NCBI GenBank assembly: GCA_002967695.1
Contig: PUHN01000036.1
Coordinates: forward strand, 1 to 38,077
Length of the DNA stretch: 38,077 nt
Direction: 5' to 3'
DNA from: Rhodobacteraceae bacterium WD3A24
Lineage (GTDB): Bacteria > Pseudomonadota > Alphaproteobacteria > Rhodobacterales > Rhodobacteraceae
Every line of letters begins with the position of its first letter. The first letter of the stretch is position 1. The notes under the pieces are model-generated. The model was given only the letters and a program-made list of their open reading frames with translations. It did not search any database and was not told the origin of the DNA. Below, in pieces: positions 1 to 7,423 of this stretch. Made by a program: the position numbers and the translations under genes.

Positions 1-384
1 AGATCGGCCAGCGCCTGACGCCGCGCCGCCTGCTCGTCCGACAGCTCTGCCTCCAGCGTCGCGATCCGGTCGCCGTAGCGCTCCTCGGCCGCCGCCAGAT
101 CGGCCAGCGCCTGACGCCGTGCGGCCTGCTCGTCCGACAGCTCCGACTCCAGCGTCGCGATCCGCTCGCCATAGCGCTCCTCGGCCGCGGCCAGATCGGC
201 CAGCGCCTGACGCCGCGCCGCCTGCTCGTCCGACAGCTCTGCCTCCAGCGTCGCGATCCGGTCGCCGTAGCGCTCCTCGGCCGCCGCCAGATCGGCCAGC
301 GCCTGACGCCGCGCCGCCTGCTCGTCCGACAGCTCCGACTCCAGCGCCGCGATCCGCTCGCCATAGCGCTCCTCGGCCGCCGCA
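1..384 (-). repeat. In-frame tandem repeat, 96-bp unit (32 aa), at least 4 copies, continuing past the window edge
   Basis: Units begin at 1, 97, 193 and 289, exactly 96 bp apart, and the array breaks down after 385. Each encodes a 32-residue block starting 'DLAAAEERYG' and ending 'QAARRQALA'. Two variants alternate. Units 1 and 3 read ...GDRIATLEAEL; units 2 and 4 read ...GERIA(T/A)LESEL. The true higher-order period is therefore 192 bp. Near-identity at silent sites points to recent duplication or gene conversion. The left boundary and copy number cannot be seen. Confidence 0.95.
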
Positions 385-1211
385 AGATCGGCCTGAAGTC
401 GCTCGATACGCCCGGCCATCATGTCCGAGCTGCGCGTCAGGCGCCGCTCGGCTTCGGCCCGGGCGGCGCGTTCCGACTCCAGCGCGTCGGCCTGAGCCGC
501 GTTCTGCGCGGCGAGGTCGGCCGTCTCGCCCCGCGCGGCGTCGAGCCGGGCGTAGAGTTCGGCAAGGGTCGCGTCGCGCTGCTCGGCCTCACGACGCATC
601 GCGGCGAGCGCGGCCTCCACGGCCTCGCGCTGGGCGGCGGCGAGGCGGGCGGCCTCTTCCTCGGCATCGACCTCGTCGCGCAAACGCGCCACCGACTCTT
701 CGAGCGAGGCCCGCTGAGAGAGAAGCTCCTCGCGCTCGGCTTCGAGATCGGCAACGTTCGCCTCCAGCCGCGCCCCCTCGGCACGGGCGGCGTCGCGCTG
801 CTCGCGCAGGGTCTCGGCGCGCTGCTCGGCCTCCTCGATGCGGCCGCGCGCCTGTTCGAGCGCCGCCTCGCGCTGCGACAGCTGGCTGGTCAGACCGGCG
901 ATGACGGCGCGCTGCGACTCGGCGGTGTCTCGGGCGGTGTCGAGCGCGCCCGACAACCCGCTCACCTGATCCTCGAGCCGCGCGACCCGCCGCTGCGACA
1001 GGCCCAGCGCCTCTGACAGGCTGACGACCTGGGCGTTGAGGGCATCGAGTTCGCTGTCCTGGGTGGAGATCGTCTCGCGCAGGACGGTCTGGACGATCAT
1101 GAAAATCGACAGCACGAACATCAGCACCAGCAGGAGCGCCGTCATCGCATCGACGAAGCCCGGCCAGATCGAGGCGGTGAAGCGCTGCCCGGTGCGGCGC
1201 GAAAGCGCCAT
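1..1211 (-). CDS. MotB/TolR-like peptidoglycan-binding partner of an ExbB-type channel (C-terminus beyond window)
   Basis: The reading frame stays open to the left edge, so only the first 403 residues are visible. The start is ATG at 1211, 3 bp after the stop of the ExbB-family gene. The N-terminus is a short basic stretch, then one membrane segment (about residues 15-42) beginning 'PGFVDAMTALLL'. Asp21 sits where MotB, TolR and ExbD carry their proton-binding aspartate. From about residue 46 to the edge the protein is Ala/Glu/Arg/Gln-rich predicted coiled coil, including four identical-length 32-residue repeats (residues 275-402) and the start of a fifth. Known homologues in Rhodobacterales, as I recall them, end in an OmpA-like peptidoglycan-binding domain; that part lies off the window, so the domain is inferred. 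Role inferred: stator-like subunit of an envelope proton channel with the neighbouring ExbB protein. Confidence 0.8.
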   Translation of the reverse strand, partial: MALSRRTGQRFTASIWPGFVDAMTALLLVLMFVLSIFMIVQTVLRETISTQDSELDALNAQVVSLSEALGLSQRRVARLEDQVSGLSGALDTARDTAESQRAVIAGLTSQLSQREAALEQARGRIEEAEQRAETLREQRDAARAEGARLEANVADLEAEREELLSQRASLEESVARLRDEVDAEEEAARLAAAQREAVEAALAAMRREAEQRDATLAELYARLDAARGETADLAAQNAAQADALESERAARAEAERRLTRSSDMMAGRIERLQADLAAAEERYGERIAALESELSDEQAARRQALADLAAAEERYGDRIATLEAELSDEQAARRQALADLAAAEERYGERIATLESELSDEQAARRQALADLAAAEERYGDRIATLEAELSDEQAARRQALAD

Positions 1212-1214
1212 GGA

Positions 1215-2426
1215 TCAGCCCTCCTCGTCGGGCCCCGGCGCGACGGCCGCGCGGCCGCGCGAGAGCTGGCGCACCGAGCGCGTGAGGTTGGCGATGTCGC
1301 TGCGCAGGTCGGTGAGGCTTTCCTGCCGGCCAGCCGACAGTTCCTCGAGGATGCGAAGGAGCTGCACGTCGATGGAGCGCAGGCGCATGCGCATCTCGGC
1401 GTCGGCAGCGGCCCCGCCGCCCTCCCGCGCGGTCTCTTCCATGTTGGCGGTGATGCGCTCCTGCCCCTCGGCCACGCGCGCCAGTGCCGCCGCCGTCTCG
1501 GATTCGGCGCCGGCGCGCTCGGCCAGCCGCTCCACCGCCTCGGCGAGCTGGCCCATCTGGCTGTCGAGCTGGGCGCGGCCGGCCTCGGCCTCGGCCTGCG
1601 CGTCGCGCATCGCCTCCATGTGCTCGGCCATGCGCGACAAGGACGCGGTCAGCGTGGTCAGATCGGCGGGCCCCTCGCCCTCGCCGCCGTCGCTGGCCAC
1701 GCCCAGCCGGGTGATCGACGAGAGCCATTCCTCCAGCTCGCGGTAAAAGCGGTTCTGGCTCTGGCCGGCGAAGAGTTCCAGCAGCCCAACCACGAGCGAT
1801 CCGGCGAGCCCCAGCAGCGACGAGGAAAACGCGGTGCCCATGCCGCCGAGCTGGGCCTCGAGCCCGGTCATCAGCCGGTCGAAGACCGCCAGCCCGCTCT
1901 CCTCACCAGCCGGGGCGAGGGAACGGATCGTCTCGACGACGGCCGGCACGGTGGTCGCAAGCCCGTAGAACGTGCCCAGAAGGCCGAGAAAGATCAGCAG
2001 ATTGACGATATAGCGCGTGATGTCGCGCGCCTCGTCGATGCGGGTCGCCACGGATTCGAGGATCGAGCGCGCGGAGCTCGCGCTGATATGGCTGTGCCTG
2101 CCGCGCGACCGCAGCAACGCGGCGAGCGGCGCGAGAAGCCTGGGCGGGATCGTGATATGGTGGCCGGGCTGGTCGGCGGCGAAGCCGGTGATCCAGTTCA
2201 CCGACGCGCCAAGCTGGGCGACCTGCAGAAAGCACGACGCAACCCCGATCAGAAACACCAGAAAGATGAAACCGTTAAGCCAGACATTGGCCAGAAAGAC
2301 CGAGGAGACACGCGGATAGGCCAGCCAGCCGCCTGCCAGAACCAGCAGCAGCACAAGCAGCATGAAGGTGATCTGGCGGACCGGATGCGAGAAATACGTC
2401 TCGGCCGCCCGCGCCGGTTTGGCCAT
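1215..2426 (-). CDS. ExbB/TolQ/MotA-family proton channel protein with long helical C-terminal tail
   Basis: A 403-aa inner-membrane protein. Hydrophobic segments lie near residues 17-38, 49-71, 138-162 and 195-220. The last two, containing 'FLGLLGTFYGLA' and 'GGMGTAFSSSLLGLAGS', are the conserved pore helices of the MotA/TolQ/ExbB family. Residues 221-403 form a long, charged, probably coiled-coil tail rich in Glu, Ala and Arg, which ExbB and TolQ lack. The gene is followed after 3 bp by the MotB/TolR-like gene, so the two probably form one envelope motor driven by proton-motive force. The start has an AGGA just upstream on the minus strand. The substrate or process energised is unknown. Confidence 0.85.
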   Translation of the reverse strand: MAKPARAAETYFSHPVRQITFMLLVLLLVLAGGWLAYPRVSSVFLANVWLNGFIFLVFLIGVASCFLQVAQLGASVNWITGFAADQPGHHITIPPRLLAPLAALLRSRGRHSHISASSARSILESVATRIDEARDITRYIVNLLIFLGLLGTFYGLATTVPAVVETIRSLAPAGEESGLAVFDRLMTGLEAQLGGMGTAFSSSLLGLAGSLVVGLLELFAGQSQNRFYRELEEWLSSITRLGVASDGGEGEGPADLTTLTASLSRMAEHMEAMRDAQAEAEAGRAQLDSQMGQLAEAVERLAERAGAESETAAALARVAEGQERITANMEETAREGGGAAADAEMRMRLRSIDVQLLRILEELSAGRQESLTDLRSDIANLTRSVRQLSRGRAAVAPGPDEEG

Positions 2427-2512
2427 GCGTCCTGACCTGCCCTTGCCTCACTCGCCCGCAGCATAGGCCGGGCGCCTCTGGCTGCCAACCGACAATCCGG
2501 GCGTGGCGGCCT

Positions 2513-3064
2513 CTATCCCTTCTGCTGCGCGGTCAGGCGGCGCACCCGCCCGGCGAGCCAGCGCATATCGTCATCGGCGATGCCGAGTTCCTCGAGATGG
2601 GCGGCGGTGCTGAGCAGATAATCGGGGTTCGGCCCGCGGCCGCCATGGGCGCGCGCGATGATGGATGCCTGCTCCTCCAGCGGCAGCCCGCCGCAATACT
2701 GGTCGTGATCGGGGTCGATGACATAGGTCACCCCCGTGACCTCCCGGCCATCATCGAGCGTGATGGGCTGGCGCGTCTCGAAATAGGCCGCCGAGACAAG
2801 CTCGCGCTCGCGCAGATAGTCCAGTGTCTCGGCCTCGCGGGCGCGCTCGACGGCGAAGGCAACTCCGGTGCAGCGCGCCCCCGGCCAGGCGTCGAGCGCC
2901 AGCACGAGACCCGGCCGGTCGGGTGTGCCGCGGTGGTGGATCGAGCGCATGCAGAAGGATCTGTGCCAGCCGTCGAGCCAGGCGATGCGCCGCTCCAGAT
3001 GCTCGAAACCCGGATTCCAGATAAGCGAGCCGTAGCCGAATACCCACAGCGGATCGTCGCGCAT
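2513..3064 (-). CDS. ChaC-type gamma-glutamylcyclotransferase (glutathione-specific)
   Basis: A 183-aa protein that fits the ChaC family, which cleaves glutathione to 5-oxoproline and Cys-Gly in the cytosol. The N-terminal 'FGYGSLIW' (residues 9-16) is the family's substrate-binding YGSL motif. The acidic 'RERE' at 85-88 holds the expected catalytic glutamate, most likely Glu88. The C-terminal 'GPNPDYLLSTAAHLEELGI' is also typical. The start at 3064 is well supported by a perfect AGGAGG Shine-Dalgarno (plus-strand 3073-3078), 8 nt away. It is divergent from the DUF2125 gene across a 63-bp gap. Substrate specificity (glutathione versus other gamma-glutamyl compounds) is inferred from family. 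Confidence 0.88.
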   Translation of the reverse strand: MRDDPLWVFGYGSLIWNPGFEHLERRIAWLDGWHRSFCMRSIHHRGTPDRPGLVLALDAWPGARCTGVAFAVERAREAETLDYLRERELVSAAYFETRQPITLDDGREVTGVTYVIDPDHDQYCGGLPLEEQASIIARAHGGRGPNPDYLLSTAAHLEELGIADDDMRWLAGRVRRLTAQQKG

Positions 3065-3127
3065 GTTCTGGCCCTCCTTTCGCCGACCCTGTAAACATCA
3101 TCCCGCAGGCGGGGAAAAGGGCCAAGG

Positions 3128-4090
3128 ATGCGGATCGTTCTGGCGGTGATCGCGACGGCCATGCTGGCATGGACGGGCTACTGGTTCGTCGCCGCGTGGC
3201 AGGTCGAGCAGGGCGTGGCGGGCTGGGCCGCCGAGCGGGCCGGCACCCGCATCGACGCCGTCGATGTGGGCGGCTTTCCCTACCGCTTTGACATCCGCCT
3301 GACCGAGCCACGTCTGGAAGGGCCGGCGGGCGGGGTTGGCTGGGCCGCGCCCGGGCTGCGGGTACACGCGCTGGCCTACGCCCCCCACCACGTGATCGTC
3401 GAGCTGCCCGCGCGGCAGACGGTAACGCTGCCCCGCGGGCGTCTGGCGCTATCGACGGATGCAATGCGCGCGAGCGTGGTCGTCAGCCCCACGCCCGCCC
3501 TCGCGCTCCGCCGCCTGCGCGTGCAGATCGACGGGATCGGGATCGAGGGCGCGGGGTGGTCGCTGACGGCGCGCGAGGCCCGGCTGGCGACGCGCCAGTC
3601 CGGCGGCCCCGACCGGCATGATCTGGGCATCGCGGTGGAGGGGCTGCGGCCGGTCTCTGCCGCGGCGCCGGCGGCGATGCTCGAAGATCCGGCGCAGCTC
3701 TCCGTCGACGCCACGATGGGCTTCGCCGTGCCGCTCGACCGCCATCTCGGCGCGGCCGGCGGCCCGCACCTGACCGAGCTGCGCCTGCGCACGGCGCGGG
3801 CGGACTGGGGCGAGATGCAGTTGCGGGCCGAGGGTCTGCTGGAGGCGGGATCCGACGGGCTGCTTTCGGGCGAATTGACCGTGCGCGCCCGCAACTGGCG
3901 CGAGATGCTGGAGATGGCCCGTGCCCTGGACGCGTTGCCCGAGCGGCTCGAAGGCGTGGTCACGCGCGCTTTCGAATCGCTCGAGGAAATCACCGACGAG
4001 CCCGGCACCGTGCGCGCGCCCTTGCGGGTCGATCGCGGCGAGATCCGTTTCGGCCCGCTCAGCCTGGGCCGGATCACCCCGGCCTGGTGA
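3128..4090 (+). CDS. DUF2125 domain-containing protein
   Basis: A 320-aa protein with an N-terminal hydrophobic segment (about residues 2-20) that could be an uncleaved anchor or signal, then a mostly beta, Ala/Leu/Arg-rich domain. The passage 'GGFPYRFDIRLTEPRL' near residue 40 is the characteristic stretch of alphaproteobacterial DUF2125 proteins. Their beta-rich architecture suggests a periplasmic, AsmA-like fold, but no function is established. ATG at 3128 follows an A/G-rich leader. The gene is convergent with recQ, 31 bp away. I do not assign a role. Confidence 0.8.
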   Translation: MRIVLAVIATAMLAWTGYWFVAAWQVEQGVAGWAAERAGTRIDAVDVGGFPYRFDIRLTEPRLEGPAGGVGWAAPGLRVHALAYAPHHVIVELPARQTVTLPRGRLALSTDAMRASVVVSPTPALALRRLRVQIDGIGIEGAGWSLTAREARLATRQSGGPDRHDLGIAVEGLRPVSAAAPAAMLEDPAQLSVDATMGFAVPLDRHLGAAGGPHLTELRLRTARADWGEMQLRAEGLLEAGSDGLLSGELTVRARNWREMLEMARALDALPERLEGVVTRAFESLEEITDEPGTVRAPLRVDRGEIRFGPLSLGRITPAW

Positions 4091-4121
4091 GGGCTGCCCG
4101 CCCCGCCCGGCGACGGCGCGA

Positions 4122-6197
4122 TCAGCCGCTTTCGCACAGAATCGAGAGAAAGGCATCGCCGAAACGCTCCGCGCGGCGCTCGTCGAGCACATGCGCGAGC
4201 GCGGCGCGGTCGCGCGGACGGTGGCGGGCGATGCGCGCAAGCTGGGCGGGCGAGCAGCTCAGCGGCTTATCAAGGCCCGTCTCGCCGCGTTCGAGCCGCG
4301 CCTGCGCCGCGGCCAGACGGTCGTAAAGCCCGCCGCCTTCCGCCCCGGCGAGTTTCTGACGTGCCGGGTGCATCGGCTCGGCCGCCGCGCCGGTGATGAC
4401 TTCCAGAAAGATCGCGCCGTAACGGTCGAGCTTCTTGGCGCCGACCCCGCCAATGGCGGCCATGGCATCGAGGCTGTCGGGGCGGCGTTCGGCCATCTCG
4501 ATCAGGGTGCGGTCATTGAAGATGACATAGGCGGGCACCTTCGCGGCTTCGGCCAGCTCCTTGCGCCTGGCCTTGAGCGCGGCCAGCAGCGGCGCGTCCT
4601 CGTCGGTGACCAGCGCACGGGGCTCGGGGCGGGCGCGATGCCCGGCCTCGACGCCGTCCTCGCGCAGCATCACCTGCGTCTCGCCCCGCAGGACGGGGCG
4701 CGCGGCCTCGGTCATGCGCAGCGCGCCGTGGCGCCCGGGGTCGGGGCGAAGCAGGTCGCGCCCCATCATCTGGCGGAATACCGCCTGCCACGCGCCGCGG
4801 GCCAGATCGCGGCCGACCGCGAAGGTGGGCAGCGCGTCGTGGCCCCGCGCGCGGACCTTGTCGGTGGCATTGCCGGTGAGGATGTCAATCAGATGGCCGC
4901 TGCCGAAATTCTCGCCCGTGCGCAATACCGCCGAGAGCGCTTTGCGCACCGCCTCGGTGGCATCGAAAAGCCGCGCGGGCACGGCGCAGGTATCGCAGTT
5001 GCCGCAGGGCTCGGCCTCCTCGCCGAAATAGCGCAGGAGAACCTGCCGGCGGCAGGTGGCCGCCTCCGCCAGGCCCAGCAGCGCGTTGAGACGGGCGTGA
5101 TCGGCGGCCTTGTGTTCGGGCGGGGCCTGGCCCTCGTCGACCTGGGCGCGGCGCAGGCGGATGTCGTCGGCGCCGAACAGCGTCAGCGTATCGGCCGGCG
5201 CGCCGTCGCGCCCGGCGCGGCCGATCTCCTGGTAATAGGCCTCGATCGACTTGGGCATGTCTGCATGGGCGACCCAGCGAATATCGGGCTTGTCCACCCC
5301 CATGCCGAAGGCGACGGTGGCCACGACGATCAGCCCGTCCTCGGTCTGGAACAGCCGCTCGACCTCGCGCCGCGCATCCGGTTCCATCCCGCCGTGATAG
5401 GCACGCGCGGGATGGCCGGCGTCCGCCAGCGCGCGGGCAAGGCTTTCGGTGCGCGCCCGCGTGGCGCAATAGACGATGCCCGACTGCCCCGGCCGCGCGG
5501 CGGCGAAATCCATGATCTGGCGGCGCGGGCGATCCTTGGCGCGGAAGGCCAGCCGGATATTGGGCCGGTCGAAGCCGCGCAGAAAGGTCTCGGGCACCGC
5601 GCCGTCGAACAGCCGCGCGGCGATGTCGGCGCGGGTTTCGGCGTCGGCGGTGGCGGTGAAGGCGGCCAGCGGCACGCCGAGCGCGCGGCGAAGCTCTCCG
5701 ATGCGCAGGTAGTCGGGGCGGAAATCATGGCCCCACTGGCTGACGCAATGCGCCTCGTCCACCGCGATCAGCCCGCAGCCGGCGCGACGCAGCAGCGCCA
5801 GCGTCCCGCCCGCCGCCAGCCTTTCGGGCGCGATGTAGAGCAGCTTGAGCGTGCCGGCGTCGATCGCCTCGAAGACGGCCGCGGTCTCGTCCTCGGTATT
5901 GGCCGAGGTCAGCGCGCCGGCGGTCACGCCGGCCTCGGACAGCGCGCGCACCTGATCGCGCATCAGCGCGATCAGCGGCGAAATCACGACGGTCACGCCG
6001 GGGCGCAGCAAGGCGGGCAGTTGGTAGCACAGCGACTTGCCGCCGCCGGTGGGCATGATCGCCAGCACATCCTGCCCCGCGATGACGGCGCGGACGATCT
6101 CTTCCTGACCGGGGCGGAACCCGTCAAATCCGAAGACGGCGCGCAACGGCGCGGAGGGGTCGGGCGATGCGGCGGCGGCGGGGTCGGCGAGGGTCAT
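4122..6197 (-). CDS. recQ: ATP-dependent DNA helicase RecQ
   Basis: A 691-aa superfamily 2 3'-5' DNA helicase for recombination and repair. Visible motifs are the Q-like 'GFDGFRPGQEEIV' (24-36), Walker A 'MPTGGGKS' (Lys54) and DEAH box (147-150) inside 'AVDEAHCVSQWGHDFRPDY'. Motif VI 'QEIGRAGRDG' follows, then the RecQ zinc cluster with cysteines in 'CGNCDTC'. After the RQC region an HRDC domain lies near residues 505-580 ('PAYVIFNDRTLIEMA...GVGAKKLDRYG'). A C-terminal extension of about 100 residues follows it. The start codon lacks a good Shine-Dalgarno and lies 16 bp after the yggT stop, so the two are probably co-transcribed. Confidence 0.95.
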   Translation of the reverse strand: MTLADPAAAASPDPSAPLRAVFGFDGFRPGQEEIVRAVIAGQDVLAIMPTGGGKSLCYQLPALLRPGVTVVISPLIALMRDQVRALSEAGVTAGALTSANTEDETAAVFEAIDAGTLKLLYIAPERLAAGGTLALLRRAGCGLIAVDEAHCVSQWGHDFRPDYLRIGELRRALGVPLAAFTATADAETRADIAARLFDGAVPETFLRGFDRPNIRLAFRAKDRPRRQIMDFAAARPGQSGIVYCATRARTESLARALADAGHPARAYHGGMEPDARREVERLFQTEDGLIVVATVAFGMGVDKPDIRWVAHADMPKSIEAYYQEIGRAGRDGAPADTLTLFGADDIRLRRAQVDEGQAPPEHKAADHARLNALLGLAEAATCRRQVLLRYFGEEAEPCGNCDTCAVPARLFDATEAVRKALSAVLRTGENFGSGHLIDILTGNATDKVRARGHDALPTFAVGRDLARGAWQAVFRQMMGRDLLRPDPGRHGALRMTEAARPVLRGETQVMLREDGVEAGHRARPEPRALVTDEDAPLLAALKARRKELAEAAKVPAYVIFNDRTLIEMAERRPDSLDAMAAIGGVGAKKLDRYGAIFLEVITGAAAEPMHPARQKLAGAEGGGLYDRLAAAQARLERGETGLDKPLSCSPAQLARIARHRPRDRAALAHVLDERRAERFGDAFLSILCESG

Positions 6198-6213
6198 GCG
6201 CGGGCAGGCCCGC

Positions 6214-6501
6214 TCACATTATCACGGCGGCATTGTTGATGATGATCACCCGCAGGGCGTAGAGCGCGATCAGCAGCACCAGCGGCGACAGGTCGATCCC
6301 GCCCAGATCGGGCATGAACTGGCGAATGCGCGAATAGACCGGCTCCAGCAGGCGGTTCAACCCGTCCCAGATCGAGGCGACGATCGGCTGGCGCAGGTTG
6401 AGCACCTGAAAATTGATCAGCCAGCTCAGGATGATGTGCACGATCACGATGAACCAGGCGATGTCGAGCAGCATCAGGATGATTTGCAGAAGTGATTGCA
6501 T
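6214..6501 (-). CDS. YggT family membrane protein
   Basis: A 95-aa integral membrane protein with two hydrophobic hairpins (about residues 2-33 and 70-92). It carries the YggT signature 'LSWLINFQVLN...LLEPVYSRIRQFMPDLGGIDLSPL'. I start it at ATG 6501 because homologues begin with a short 'MxSLLQ' sequence; the open frame upstream has no family similarity. YggT proteins are linked to osmotic tolerance and, in several lineages, to cell division or plastid membrane organisation, but the molecular role is unclear. It is upstream of and co-directional with recQ, and divergent from yaaA. Confidence 0.88.
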   Translation of the reverse strand: MQSLLQIILMLLDIAWFIVIVHIILSWLINFQVLNLRQPIVASIWDGLNRLLEPVYSRIRQFMPDLGGIDLSPLVLLIALYALRVIIINNAAVIM

Positions 6502-6633
6502 TTGGGCCGGCGTCCCTGTGGCGAATAACGGGGCCAACTGGTAAAGCCCCCGCGCCCCGGTGGCAACCGGCTTCTGGACACCGGGCGCCCGGCGGATAGG
6601 TTGCGCCGGAACGAGGCTGACGGAGGTGTCCAC

Positions 6634-7413
6634 ATGCTGGTCGTGATTTCGCCCGCCAAGCGGCTGGACTGGTCCGAGCCGGCCGTGCCCGCTCAAACCG
6701 CGCCGCAATTCGCCGCAGAGGCCACGGAGCTGGCCGGCCATGCGCGCGGCTACGGCGCAGCGGGGCTGCAGCGGCTGATGGGGCTGTCAGACAAGCTCGC
6801 CCGGCTGAACGCCGAGCGGTTCGCCGCCTTCGAGGACACACCGCCGCCCGAAGCCACGCGGCCCGCCGCGCTGGCCTTCGCGGGCGACACCTATGCCGGG
6901 CTCGAGGCGCGCACGATGCACGCGGACGCGCTGCGCTGGGCGCAGGACCGGCTGCGCATCCTGTCGGGGCTCTACGGCCTGCTGCGCCCGCTCGACGCGA
7001 TCCAGCCCTACCGGCTGGAGATGGGCACGCGGATGGAAACTCTGCGCGGGCGCGATCTCTACACCTATTGGGGCGAGAGCATCGCGCAAGCGCTGGCCGC
7101 GGATGCCGCCGCGGCGGGCACCGGCGTTCTGGTCAACTGTGCCAGCCAGGAATATTTCGGCGCGGTCGACACCGGCGCGCTGGGGCTGAAGGTGATCACC
7201 CCGGTCTTCATGGAAGAGCGCGGCGGGGCGCCGAAGGTCGTCAGCTTCTTCGCCAAGAAGGCGCGCGGCGCGATGGCGCGTTTCGTCTGCGAGAACCGCC
7301 TCGAAGACCCCGAGGCCCTCAAGGCGTTCGACACGGGCGGATACCGCTACGCCCCCGAGCTGAGCGAGGGCGCGCGCATGGTGTTTCTGCGCGGCGAGGG
7401 CGTGGGGGGCTGA
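6634..7413 (+). CDS. yaaA: Peroxide stress protein YaaA (DUF328)
   Basis: A 259-aa protein with the DUF328/YaaA landmarks: an N-terminal 'MLVVISPAKRLDW', the central 'LSGLYGLLRPLDAIQPYRLE' and the C-terminal 'FDTGGYRY'. In E. coli YaaA lowers intracellular free iron and DNA damage during hydrogen-peroxide stress, and its fold binds DNA. ATG 6634 is chosen because GGAGG (6622-6626) sits 7 nt upstream and homologues start at this methionine. It is divergent from yggT (132-bp gap) and convergent with the hybrid kinase (10-bp gap). A peroxide role here is by homology only; I see no clear OxyR site. Confidence 0.9.
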   Translation: MLVVISPAKRLDWSEPAVPAQTAPQFAAEATELAGHARGYGAAGLQRLMGLSDKLARLNAERFAAFEDTPPPEATRPAALAFAGDTYAGLEARTMHADALRWAQDRLRILSGLYGLLRPLDAIQPYRLEMGTRMETLRGRDLYTYWGESIAQALAADAAAAGTGVLVNCASQEYFGAVDTGALGLKVITPVFMEERGGAPKVVSFFAKKARGAMARFVCENRLEDPEALKAFDTGGYRYAPELSEGARMVFLRGEGVGG

Positions 7414-7423
7414 AGCCGCGCGG

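Noticed and set aside
1-384. CRISPR-like or intergenic repeat array
   Set aside because: Units are contiguous without spacers, exactly 96 bp, and stay in one coding frame, so they are protein repeats.
1-2426. ExbB/MotB-like pair as ZorA-ZorB of a Zorya anti-phage system
   Set aside because: The long tail on the channel subunit is suggestive, but no zorC, zorD or zorE is visible. The neighbouring recQ is a standard RecQ with RQC/HRDC domains, and the pair resembles a conserved Rhodobacterales core locus. Genes left of the window could change this.
3921-6239. Long plus-strand frame opposite recQ
   Set aside because: The translation is low-complexity and Gly/Ala/Arg-rich with no family; the minus strand has all the RecQ helicase motifs.
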